A DNA stretch of 64,000 nt from Maylandia zebra (taxonomy: Eukaryota; Chordata; Actinopteri; Cichliformes; Cichlidae): the NCBI RefSeq assembly GCF_041146795.1, contig NC_135170.1:20640033-20704032 (forward strand). The letters are read 5' to 3'. Both the position numbers and the translations under genes were made by a program. The notes below the pieces were generated by a model, which ran no database searches, was not told the DNA's origin, and saw only the letters and a program-made list of their open reading frames with translations. Position 1 is the first letter of the stretch. Each line of letters opens with the position of its first letter. This document shows positions 27,801-35,690 of this stretch, piece after piece.

Positions 27801-28691
27801 AAAACAGCAGCTGTTGCACTTGGTCAAAGGCAAGCACAAACAAACAGTGGGAGAAATTAAAAGTCTCGCACACATCTGTTTTGCAGGAGTAGTTTGCCAA
27901 AACATTAACTCTTTTTCACAAAAACGGCGAAAAAAAGTAAAGTTCAATGTACCTACGGCACCTACAGTACACTCCTACTTTCACATTCTTCAAGTAAACA
28001 TAAATTCTTATCTTTATACTTCATAAAACAGCTGTTGTCAGTAGCCGGCTCATTGTCAGTTATAAAGGCATGGTCAGGCCTTGGTACCAACTATTATGAA
28101 TCTCAGCTTGCTTTGAAAAACAAAAAGGGAAATGCAAATATTGATGCAACTACACCAAAGGGATGCTGCAGCTCACGTATATGCCCCCCCTGGGGAGAAA
28201 AAGCACCACACCGTATCGAGACTGGAGGGAAAAAACCTCCAGGCTGACCGCACAGTTTGGTCAACTATTGTTCAGAAACTAAGGAAGTATGGAAGTTATC
28301 TGGGTCTCTCTTGAAGACACTTTAAGTCATGTCAATACAATAGCGTCAATTTCAGTTAACCTGATTTGATCTTCTTAAGCTGCAATCAGTGTCTACACAT
28401 ATGCATTGTTATTCAACTTAATGCATTTCTTGTGATTACACCGGACTAAGTTATGGGTTAGCTGGCTAACATTAGCTGAGAGCCCATTCCAGGCAGATGA
28501 CGTTTGCTACGATGACACCCGTTAGCTCGCTATTTCCACCTTTGAGCCCAGTAGTAAACAATATATGATGGCCCACATTCAAAGTACGTTGGGGGAAGGA
28601 AGCAGCAAGCCTTTAAAAATAATTTCAGGTCTAACGTACCTATACACTGGCCCACGGGAGTACTGTACGGATTTCCAAGTAAGAACTCCAT
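9840..28691 (-). CDS. tom1l2: tom1l2, target of Myb1-like 2 (VHS-GAT endosomal adaptor), complete
   Basis: TOM1L2 is a cytosolic adaptor of the VHS/GAT family that binds ubiquitinated cargo, Tollip and clathrin on endosomes. Coding exons in order: 28691-28640, 24300-24216, 20755-20677, 20239-20090, 19614-19480, 18634-18491, 18294-18178, 17263-17130, 16651-16609, 15745-15574, 15083-14969, 14438-14363, optional 13569-13495, 10747-10688, 10158-10122, 9994-9840. All are GT-AG and in phase: 542 aa with the optional exon, 517 without (human 507). VHS is about residues 1-150 (MEFLLGNP start, [14 protein letters not shown]), a Pro-rich linker follows, and GAT is about 216-300 ([25 protein letters not shown]). 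A clathrin-box-like LIDLG sits at about 323-327, and the end is DALFAL. VANRDFI and [18 protein letters not shown] favour TOM1L2 over TOM1. Intron 1 (4.3 kb) and intron 2 (3.5 kb) are the longest and hold the repeats listed separately; 25757-28639 shows no other element. Confidence 0.96.
12398..12529. repeat. Dispersed repeat, copy 1
   Basis: The run 'cagtgctactcctcc...cctcctggtgga...atcaatttcaaaatcctacattgcc' recurs in diverged form at 63341-63430 ('cagtgctacctctcaacc...tggtatcaatttgaaacttccacattgcc'). No coding capacity or class signature was seen. Family not assigned. Confidence 0.5.
12530..13095 (-). mobile_element. Degenerate Tc1/mariner-like transposon fossil
   Basis: This lies in a tom1l2 intron, in antisense orientation to the plus strand. 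A minus-strand frame at 12745-12551 reads [16 protein letters not shown], close to the [16 protein letters not shown] region of a Tc1-like transposase. The block is a diverged relative of 3440-4085. Frameshifts and internal loss make it inactive. Borders are approximate. Confidence 0.65.
13495..13569 (-). other. tom1l2: Candidate in-frame cassette exon of tom1l2
   Basis: A 75-nt phase-0 segment is bounded by a pyrimidine-rich acceptor (tgttgattcag) and a GT donor (ATG|gtgagg). It encodes 25 residues including [19 protein letters not shown] between the GG of the preceding exon and [16 protein letters not shown] of the next. The frame stays open whether it is used or skipped. I do not recall it in the main human isoform, so it may be alternatively spliced. 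Confidence 0.6.
18692..19455 (+). mobile_element. Degenerate Tc1/mariner-like transposon, internally deleted
   Basis: The left end 'ccagtttattaggtgcacctgttcaa' and the right part 'gcagctgacaaatttgcagcaactg' are typical of a common teleost Tc1-like family. The plus strand keeps scraps of the transposase DNA-binding region ([13 protein letters not shown]) and later blocks, but the central catalytic portion is missing. It lies in tom1l2 intron 5. A second relative is at 21805-22475. Confidence 0.65.
21805..22475 (+). mobile_element. Degenerate Tc1/mariner-like transposon fossil
   Basis: This shares diagnostic blocks with 18692-19455: 'atggggaagaaaggtgattta', 'tacagagaatggtctgaaa' and 'cattcagatggtagggtcag'. 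It also reaches further into the catalytic half ('ggtgtgggggatatgttttctta'). Multiple indels remove the reading frame. It lies in tom1l2 intron 2. Confidence 0.65.
23102..23320 (+). mobile_element. Possible solo LTR of a retrotransposon
   Basis: GC-rich sequence starts with TG ('tgtgtggcggggcgtgg') and contains a polyadenylation-type 'caataaa' at about 23281. Its composition is clearly different from the AT-rich intron around it and resembles LTRs of fish Gypsy-type elements. No internal coding region or clean target duplication was found, so both class and borders are uncertain. Confidence 0.35.
24715..25040 (-). mobile_element. LINE 3'-end fragment, copy 1 (antisense)
   Basis: Read on the minus strand, the block contains 'caggacatgttggagaaat' and 'tatctctcggctggcttgg', ending with 'gataagcaatcg...gatgga'. 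This is a common non-LTR retrotransposon tail in teleosts. A plus-strand relative lies at 63445-63775. It is a truncated fragment with no reverse transcriptase. Confidence 0.5.
25090..25756. mobile_element. Non-autonomous hAT transposon, 667 bp, with 8-bp target duplication
   Basis: The element begins tagggctgtgcgatat and ends atatcgaacagcccta. It is flanked by perfect 8-bp duplications tgctaaat at 25082-25089 and 25757-25764, the hAT hallmark. Imperfect inverted termini rich in 'cgatat' are visible. No transposase frame is present. It sits in tom1l2 intron 1. Confidence 0.85.
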
Positions 28692-29548
28692 CTTGACAAC
28701 AAACGATCCGCCCGGGAATGACAGGCTTCGGCCCAGAGGCAGTACTATCAAGTCCCGCCTACCAAGGAATTCTATTGGTTCAAAAAGTTGGACACGTACA
28801 GAGGTTTTTGGACACGTGTGGCTACAATCGATGTCAGTCACAGTCAGTAACTAAAGCTATGTTCAACAAACCTTTTCTACGTGCATGCATTTAATTATTA
28901 CAGAGGGGAATAATAACTCTAAACAGCTAATAAAAACAATGCAGACAAGGATTAAATCCTTGGAATATAAAAAATTAACGTTCATTGTTGTTGACTATAA
29001 ATAGCTCATATCTTGAAAAAGCTACCTACCCCCCAAAAAAATTCACAAAATGTGTGATCCCAACTAAACACAATTTCGACTTGTGGTGCTTTTATGAATA
29101 TAAGACATACATGTACATTACAAGATAACCTCAGACTTAAAAGACAGAATTTATGGTTAAAGCAAAACTCTTACAGAGTCTTGTCTCAGGTTGATGCCTT
29201 TTTCAACGGGATCAAGTACTTGAATGCAGCTTAAAATGAACCTGTTGCTATGTAACTGAGCGTAAACAACAGGGGTAAGTAGCGGCATACTGAATTTATC
29301 GATAACACCAGCTGGTTTTCTGTATTTTTAAGCGTTTTACGGTGACAAAAACAGCAGTAGTTAGGTTTGGCTTTGGCTAAATTCATTTATTTATTTCTTA
29401 GAGAGCCAATGACGGTGTTTGGCAGTATATTCAGAGCAATATCCTCAAATTTGCATACAATGATGTGAAAAAGCATTTACCCCCTCCCTGGTTTCTTAAG
29501 TTTTGTTTGTTTTTAATGACATATTTTTCTTTTTTCTTTTTTTATCAG
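28692..29548. promoter_or_regulatory. Divergent promoter region between tom1l2 and drc3
   Basis: The two genes are transcribed away from each other from this 0.9-kb interval. A non-coding first exon of drc3 probably ends at 29274 (GGG|gtaagt) and joins the exon starting at 29549 after a pyrimidine-rich acceptor. At 29244-29256 GTTGCTATGTAAC resembles an RFX X-box (two GTTGCY/RGYAAC-like half sites with two departures), a motif common in ciliary gene promoters. A short transposon terminus lies at about 29455-29520. Confidence 0.5.
29455..29520 (+). repeat. Tc1-type terminal fragment
   Basis: The text 'gatgtgaaaaagcatttaccccctccctggtttctt' resembles the left terminus of the element at 33549 ('gctgtgaaaaagtatttaacccctttctgatttct'). 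Only this end is present. It lies in the inferred 5'UTR intron of drc3. Confidence 0.5.
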
Positions 29549-29593
29549 AGTGTAAAGTGATGCCAAGTCTGTCTCCGGTCACAAAACAGCAGC

Positions 29594-32500
29594 ATGAGCT
29601 CGGAATATATTATCTCTGAGCCCACGTCGATGGACAAAGAGATCCTGCAGCATGCTGTGCATGAACAGTTTAAACCAGATCACATCCTGCGTTTTCCAGA
29701 TGCGAGCCAAATCCACTTTAATGAAGTCCAGAAATTAAGACTGGAGTACAAAAGTAAGGGGAAATCATGAAGGTGATGAGGAATGTAGCAATGTTTAGCA
29801 TGCTGATTTTGTTTGAGTGAGAGGATGCTTTTTTATACATTTTCAGACATCCTGAGGATTGATCACTTATGGGACTTCTCATCTTTGTCCAAACTTGAGT
29901 TAAATAACAATGCTATAGAAAAGATCCAGGGACTGGACCATCTGATTAATCTGACGTGGCTTAGTAAGATACAAAGTTTGTTCTTGTTGACCAAATGATG
30001 TGTAGGCACTGCCATCTTATATCAGCTCAGAATCTACTGGTAATGATGAGAGTCATTTCGAATGTGTCCCTCAGATCTGTCATTCAACCAGATTGAGAAA
30101 ATAGAGGGTCTGGAGTGTGTGCAGAAGCTTGAAGTGCTGAATCTATCCAACAACAAAATCTCTGTCATTGAAAATATGGACACACTTGAGAACCTAACTC
30201 ACTTCTTCATTTCAAACAACCTAATTGGGCAGTTGGATAATGTAAGAAACGTTTCTGCATTTGCCATGCAAGTATGGGGAAACATTCATGTGATACTGTT
30301 TAATTAACCTAATGCATTTCAAAGGTGCTCTACCTCAGGAAGTTCAAGAACCTGGCAGCGTTCAACCTGTTTGGAAATCCTTTCCTAAACGAGGGTGATT
30401 ACAGATTTTTCATCGCTGCCTACTTTCCAAAGCTGATGTTCCTAGACTCCAGAATACTTGACCAGAAGACAGTAAGTGCAAACCCAATCTACATTTTGTT
30501 CTGCGCTTACCTTTAAAGTAGCATTTACATACACATTTACAGAGTATGAGTATACCCAAGCCTAGGACATGTATGAGGACAGTGAGACAGTGGTGAGGTG
30601 TGCAGAAGGAGTGACACATTAGTTCAAGATGGGGATAGGATTACACCTGAGCCCCTTTTTGTTTGCAGTGGTGATGGACAGGTTGACTACGATGTTTGCA
30701 GATGAAAATGGGATCCGTAGTGAGAGTAGCGAGCAGGTGGAAGAGAGTCTGGAGAAATGGAGGTGTGCTAGAGCGAAGAAGGAAGGTCAGCAGAAGCAAA
30801 ACAGAGTATGTGTGTGAATGAGAGGGAGACAGATGTAACAGTAAAGCTGACTGTACCCAAGCTTGTTTGAAAGTCATCCTCATGTGCATTTATGAATTGC
30901 TGGTTGATGCAGAGTAACAAAATTTTATTTCTGTGTACATACAGAGAAAGGAAGCATCTATCAAATATCACTATGTCCTTGAGAAAATGAGACTTGAAGA
31001 GCTGGAGCTACACCAGGCTGATGAGGCTCGACAAAGACACGAAGCTGAGCTAAAATTACACCGAGTACTATCTTTTTTTGTGACTCATCTGTTGATTTGT
31101 ATACATACAGTCTGACACTTATGTTTTCTTTTTTGTTGTTTTTTGTGAAGGATGCCTTTGTGGAGTTCCTTAATGGCTCTTCTCTGTTTAAGACCATGTT
31201 TAAAGATGATCCAAAAGCACAAACACTGCACTGTGCACCAGGAGTGGATTCTCTGATTCAAAGATATCTTTTATCATCCTGGTTTCCTGATCCATGCGTG
31301 CATTGTTATTATTGTCATAGTACAGGCTAAACCAATCATTCCTTTTGGTTCCTTGACCTTGCACTTACATTTGAGCACCAAATGGGGGAGCTGTGTACAC
31401 AGTTATTTGAAAGGGGCTTGGCTGAGCACAAACGAAGGGAGACAGAGGTGAAGTCTTTCTTCAGTTGCCAAGAAAAGGCTGTGACAGACTGCCAGGAGAA
31501 GGCGTCGCAGATGTTAGCAAAGTTTAATCATGAACACAAAGAGGCAAGCAGGGAGCAATCGCCTTTTCCGTGTGCACAGTGATTTACATGAATGCAGTGA
31601 CTCAGCATGAGATGATATTTTGTGTTTTCTCCTTTAAAGCGGACAGAAGAGTTGCAGCAGTTATCAGACCCAGAGGTACGCAAAGTCAAGATTGACCACT
31701 GCAATGGTGAAATTAACCGGCTCTGTAAAAACCTCATGACACTGGAGTTTCAGCTGGTCAGCGAGATGGAGGTTAGTGTATGCTAGAGTTTGTACACTTG
31801 TATAATTTGTAAAATATCTCAATGAAATCTCATGAAATTTCTTATTTTATAAATTATGTTAAAATACTTGATATGTCATGAGACTGTATGTCTGTGTTTC
31901 ACATTTAATCAAAGTGATGCTGCTTGGTCATTTTAGGAGAAGATCAAAACTTTTGAGAGCAGAATCTCAGACATGGTTAGACACTTCAGTGAAATCGCAC
32001 AGGGGATATATCCTTTTTTTTTTTTTACAGGAAAATAACAGAACTGCCTCAAAAACATTCTAAAAACACTCATTACTGTATGCTAGTAATTATATAGTCA
32101 TGAGCACTCCAACTCACTGGTGACCTGTCCCTGCAACCTTAAACTGGATAAGCAGAAGAAAGTGGTTCATCAACTCACCAGAGTGTCGTAGCACAAATGA
32201 GGGTTTAATGGGGTTTAATCAAACAGATGTTTTCCTGTGTGAGTGATTTCTTTAACAAAACAATACGTTCTCCCACTGTCGAGATCTTGAAGATGACTAT
32301 TATCAGAAGATGCAAATAGTTGCTGCTAAAATCTTGCAGACAGTGGCCAGAGACGCCCGGAAGGAGGACTTGCCAGATGATGTTATAATGGTCAGTGTCG
32401 TCCTTTATAAGCCAAACTGGTATTACAAAATATATGGTTACAAATATATGGCTGAAAAAAAAACCCCTGCAAGTTTCTGTCTCTGTTCTGGTCTTTGTTA

Positions 32501-33406
32501 ATCTAACAGATAACTGTGCATGAATAGAGGGTGCAGATCATTGCGTGTAGTTTTCAAAGAGTGAAAAAAGAAAAAGAATCAAAGAAAATACAAAAACTGC
32601 ATTATATTTTTTTCAATTCCAGATCAAGTATAATATATTTCTTCAGGTGAGTTTAAAACATGGTGCGCTAACAGTATCAAGGCCTCATTCTGTCACTCCT
32701 ATGTTTTATATTTTAGCTGTTTGAAGACAGAGATGCAGTGATAGATGCACTGGCCACAGCCCACAATAACCACCTCCTGAAGATCAATGACCGAGAGACT
32801 CAGCTGACTACAGGCATCAGTGCCTGGAAGGAGGCCCTCATTAAGGGGGTAGAGAACTGAAATTACACTAAACAAACGGTCTAATGTAAAGTCGACATAT
32901 AAATCTTGTACTTACCGTCATTTCTTTATATGTTGCTTCCAAGTAACCAAATCTTTTTGTATTTTTTAAGTGATCTTGAGCAGTAGTTCTGTAGGATTTC
33001 CAATAGTGTTTCTTGAGAGAACAGAATCCAAAGAAGAGATTTGAATGTCCTTCAACTATTCCTGAAAACTACGACTAAGAGAGTTCAAACTGTTGAAGAA
33101 TAAAGGTGGACATAATAAATACTGATTTTCAGGCTCTGCTTTGTTTTCCAGTTGTTTTTTACGCCTTTCAATAAATCACTGCATGCATTTCCCATTTTCT
33201 TAGCAAAATATAAAGAAATGAGAGGGGGACTCAAGACCTTTGCACTCTATTTTAATATTTCTTTGATCAAAGACTATTTATTTGTTTGATGGCTTTGTTG
33301 CTTTTTACAGATACGAGATGAGGAACTGAAGCGGAACCGCATGAACATCTCAGACATCCACAGATATGTGGATAATTTGAGGGAGCAGCTGGAGGAGTTG
33401 ATATAG
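29594..33406 (+). CDS. drc3: drc3 (lrrc48), dynein regulatory complex subunit 3, complete
   Basis: DRC3 is a leucine-rich-repeat and coiled-coil subunit of the nexin-dynein regulatory complex in motile cilia and sperm flagella. Coding exons: 29594-29753, 29847-29963, 30075-30241, 30325-30471, 30945-31064, 31151-31263, 31369-31543, 31640-31771, 31937-32007, 32267-32390, 32717-32848, 33311-33406. They total 517 aa (human about 523). LRRs span about residues 55-195 (LSKLELNNNAIEKIQGL, LEVLNLSNNKISVIENM); the rest is coiled coil, with CRDLEDDYYQKM and EDLPDDV matching the human C-terminal region. Introns 31264-31368 and 32008-32266 are AT-AC, and 31544-31639 is GC-AG; the frame closes only with these boundaries. 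The start is the first in-frame ATG after the acceptor. An upstream out-of-frame ATG at 29560 opens a short overlapping uORF. Confidence 0.95.
30590..30830 (+). mobile_element. RTE-type LINE reverse transcriptase fragment
   Basis: The plus strand reads LSPFLFAVVMDRLT, then MFADENGIRSESSEQVEESLEKW. These match the reverse transcriptase core of RTE-type LINEs, where the catalytic box is normally FADD. About 30 nt between the two blocks are missing relative to the usual spacing, and the second Asp is replaced by Glu. It is a dead fragment in drc3 intron 4. Confidence 0.7.
31264..31368 (+). other. AT-AC (U12-type) intron 6 of drc3, 105 nt
   Basis: The intron begins ATATCTTTTA (U12 donor consensus ATATCCTTT, one mismatch). 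It contains TTCCTTGAC at 31349-31357, matching the U12 branch site TTCCTTRAC with the branch A 12 nt before the end, and finishes in AC. Removal joins ATT CAA AG to A TTT GAG, keeping the DRC3 frame. Read-through meets a stop at about 31328. Confidence 0.9.
31544..31639 (+). other. GC-AG intron 7 of drc3
   Basis: The exon ends AAAGAG and is followed by gcaagc, a good match to the GC-AG donor consensus AG|GCAAGT. The intron ends ttaaag before CGGACAGAAGAG. No GT donor nearby restores the frame; read-through stops at 31580. Confidence 0.8.
32008..32266 (+). other. AT-AC (U12-type) intron 9 of drc3, 259 nt
   Basis: The donor is ATATCCTTTT, a perfect U12 AT-type site. The branch site TTCTTTAAC lies at 32248-32256 with its A 11 nt upstream of the terminal AC. 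Splicing joins GGG AT to G TTC TCC, giving AQGMFSHCRDLED, which aligns with the human NVQSLMAQCRDLEN segment. No GT lies at the exon edge. Confidence 0.9.
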
Positions 33407-33548
33407 TGGAAACCACTTGGTGGCCTCAAGAACACTTCAAAAACCACTGTCAGTGAATACAGTTGTATTCACAAATGAGGGTTCAAACACTACCGCTAAA
33501 AGAGAAAAAAAGATACAGAGCAAGAACCTATACTTGGGGCATGAGCTA
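33407..33548. other. Short 3' flank of drc3
   Basis: The drc3 3' UTR begins here. I see no AATAAA before the transposon boundary at 33549, so the transcript end is either non-canonical or lies within the inserted sequence. No atpaf2 coding sequence is visible between drc3 and gid4. Confidence 0.4.
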
Positions 33549-33614
33549 CTGTGCTGTGAAAAAGTATTTAACCCCTTTCTGATTTCTCTGTTTTGTGTGT
33601 GTGTATTTATCACA

Positions 33615-33720
33615 GTGGCTCTGTGATGTACTTGCACACTCGTTCTGCAAATGAAAGGTTGCTGGTTCAGTTCCAGGCAGAGACACAAATCCCCTTTGGG
33701 GGAAGGAAAGGCATCTATAC
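33615..33720 (+). mobile_element. tRNA-derived SINE-like sequence
   Basis: 'gtggctctgtgatgtacttgcac' resembles an A box, and GGTTCAGTTCC at 33664-33674 resembles the pol III B box GGTTCGANTCC. The spacing fits a tRNA-related SINE head. It is degraded and nested in the composite element. Confidence 0.5.
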
Positions 33721-33949
33721 AACCACCTCTGCTCACAACAAAGAAAACTGCAGTTCACTACAAACAAATTCAGATAAGACAACATCAATTGCCCTGAATT
33801 TCTCTGTAAAAGATTCATTTATTGGTGAAAAGGCCAAAACGACCAAGGAAAGATAAGCAAAACGGTGGAGAGTAAACAAGGAATCTTAAAATCCAAAAGC
33901 CCTTGAAGAAGTGAAAAGTGGAGGTCGTAGGTCAAAGAAATTTAATAGA

Positions 33950-34495
33950 AAATAAAGAGAAGAAAGTTATAAGTGCAAAGCGGGAAGTGCTGAATGTCAA
34001 GAAAGCACAGAAAGGGAAGAAAAGGAGAAAGCAGCAAGCAAAAATACAAAACAACTGTTGGAAGTGCAGAAAGTATTTGAAGAGGAGAAAAAAAAGAAAT
34101 GATGGCAAAAAAGAAACTTCAAAACACAAAACGGGAAGCGGAAAATCCCAAGAAAGAATTACAGGAAGTCCTTAAAGCGCTTGAAGAGGAGAAAAGTAAA
34201 AGGCAGGAGGCAACAAACGAACTGGAGAATGCAAAGAAGGAAGCTGAACAGCTAAAGAAGGAGTTATTGAATGTCCAGAAAACACTTGAGGAAGAAAAGG
34301 GGGTAAACAGGAGGCAAGAAATGAGACTGAAAATGTAAAGAAGGCATTGTTAGAAGCTCAAAAAGCACTTAAGAAGGAGAAAAAAATGCAAGAGACAGCA
34401 AAGGCAATGCAAAATACAAAGAATGTTGAAAATATAGAGATCAAATTACAGGAAGCCTGGAAAGCATTGGAAGAGGAAAAATGTAAGATAAGATA
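33950..34495 (+). pseudogene. Frame-broken coiled-coil repeat coding relic
   Basis: At least five variants of an EVQKALEEEK-type unit recur: LLEVQKVFEEEK, LQEVLKALEEEK, LLNVQKTLEEEK, LLEAQKALKKEK, LQEAWKALEEEK. They are interleaved with QEATNELENAKKEAEQLKKE-like segments. The unit is about 90 nt but lies in different frames, with stops after KKKK and after MRLKM. The pattern is a decayed Lys/Glu-rich coiled-coil coding sequence. I cannot name its parent. It is not an extension of drc3, whose stop at 33406 is clear. Confidence 0.55.
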
Positions 34496-34969
34496 AACCT
34501 TTATTAGTCCCACACGTAGAAAATTTTGGTCAGTGTGCAATGCAGTAATGTATTCACAAGTTTGTTTGTTGATGTTATTTTTTTGTCAGAGACTGTTTGC
34601 AAACATCTCTTGCTTTCATCCCCCTGACCCCCACCCCTACCCCTGCCCCATTTCTTTCCACCACCCTACATCATCCACTGATATTCCTGACTTAGGAAAC
34701 ACCCAAGTGGACATTTTTTTTACATAGAACCAAATGTACTGATGAAGACATCACGGCCACAAGCTGCCCCAGACCATCCACACTACCACCACCATGTTTG
34801 ACTGTTGGCATGAATAAACTAATATATTGGTATAAATCAGAAAGGAGGAAAATAGTTTTTCACAGCACTGTAAATGAGCATTAGTCTAGAAAAGACGGTG
34901 GTGTATGTGAATAACGTGTCTTCTTTTTTCCATCATGGATGTTTAACCTGTATTTGTGGACGGTACAGC

Positions 34970-35300
34970 AAATTATGTTTTTTTGGGAAGCGTTCCTGAG
35001 TCCATGCACTGGAATAGCACCTGTGTGTAATGCAGTGATTTTGAGCCTTGTCTCTTAGGCAGAGATTTTCTCTGAATCTTTTGATGATTTTATGTGCTGT
35101 AGATGAAGAGATATTTAGTCTTTACAATTGCATGTTATGGAACTGAAATTGTTACACAATTTGTATACACTGTTTTTTTCCAGATTGGTGAGCCGTTGAC
35201 CATTCTGCTCTTTTGTTTACCTAATTATGTAATTGAACTGCTGTGAATTAACCTTAATTGATCTCAACACTTTCTAAAATATTGTATGATTCTATGTGTG
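34970..35300. repeat. Unclassified DNA-transposon fragment
   Basis: Blocks such as 'tgctgtagatgaagagatatttagtctttacaatt' and 'ccagattggtgagccgttgacc' are related to sequence at 39950-40110. Both look like pieces of one abundant teleost DNA-transposon-derived family. No frame remains. Confidence 0.4.
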
Positions 35301-35399
35301 ATTTCAGCACTTCAGCACTAAATCATGCAAACGTGAGTTGGTCGCTGTCTGTGTTAAAGTGTATAAATAAAGCTACTGTTAAAAGAAAAAAATCTTGAA

Positions 35400-35690
35400 C
35401 TGCGTGAGATTTGAATACAATACCCAGAACAACTTTCGGTGCCTTTTCCAATAAGAATCCAGCTGAAGCAGCCGCGCGCCAGTTCCCAGCCAATCAAATT
35501 CAGGGAAGAGGCGTTTGGCAGAAGCGAGTTCTCGGACTAGGTTTTCATTTGAGCGAAGTTTTGGAGCTCTGAGAATTTACGTAGCTGACAGGCCCTCCTG
35601 TCTCAGCACCCACTTTTTCTCTCTGCAACTGCGGTGTTCCCGGTGACAAAGCTCATGACGGTTGCTGACGGTGGCACCTTATCGCTCGTC
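35400..35690 (+). promoter_or_regulatory. gid4 proximal promoter and 5' leader
   Basis: GC content rises sharply here. A CCAAT box (35490-35494) lies about 200 bp upstream of the proposed start codon. Two further in-frame ATGs (35634 and 35655) precede it without a stop, so a slightly longer N-terminus is possible. Confidence 0.45.

Larger units (their letters stand above)
33549..34870. mobile_element. Composite Tc1-type element with TA duplication and foreign interior
   Basis: The left end CTGTGCTGTGAAAAAGTATTT and the right end, inverted, CAGTGCTGTGAAAAACTATTT form imperfect terminal inverted repeats. They are flanked by TA at 33547-33548 and 34871-34872. Antisense Tc1 transposase debris ('ccaccaccatgtttgactgttggcat', about 34785-34812) lies near the right end. 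The rest of the interior holds a tRNA-derived SINE, a frame-broken coiled-coil repeat and an unassigned teleost repeat ('aacctttattagtcccaca', about 34496). Confidence 0.65.

Noticed and set aside
9840-28691. tom1 as identity of the second gene
   Set aside because: Exon residues such as [25 protein letters not shown] and [15 protein letters not shown] follow TOM1L2 rather than TOM1.
31261-31329. drc3 exon 6 extended to a stop (short isoform) instead of an AT-AC intron
   Set aside because: The extension has no similarity to DRC3, while the U12 donor, branch site and AC end restore the conserved frame exactly.
32022-32040. Acceptor-like ttttttttacag as the end of drc3 intron 9
   Set aside because: The sequence after it has no matching frame, whereas the U12 branch site and AC at 32266 lead straight into the conserved CRDLED segment.
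34099-34338. Coiled-coil frame considered as a real small gene
   Set aside because: Neighbouring repeats of the same unit lie in other frames with stops between them, there are no splice sites that rejoin them, and transposon termini enclose the region.
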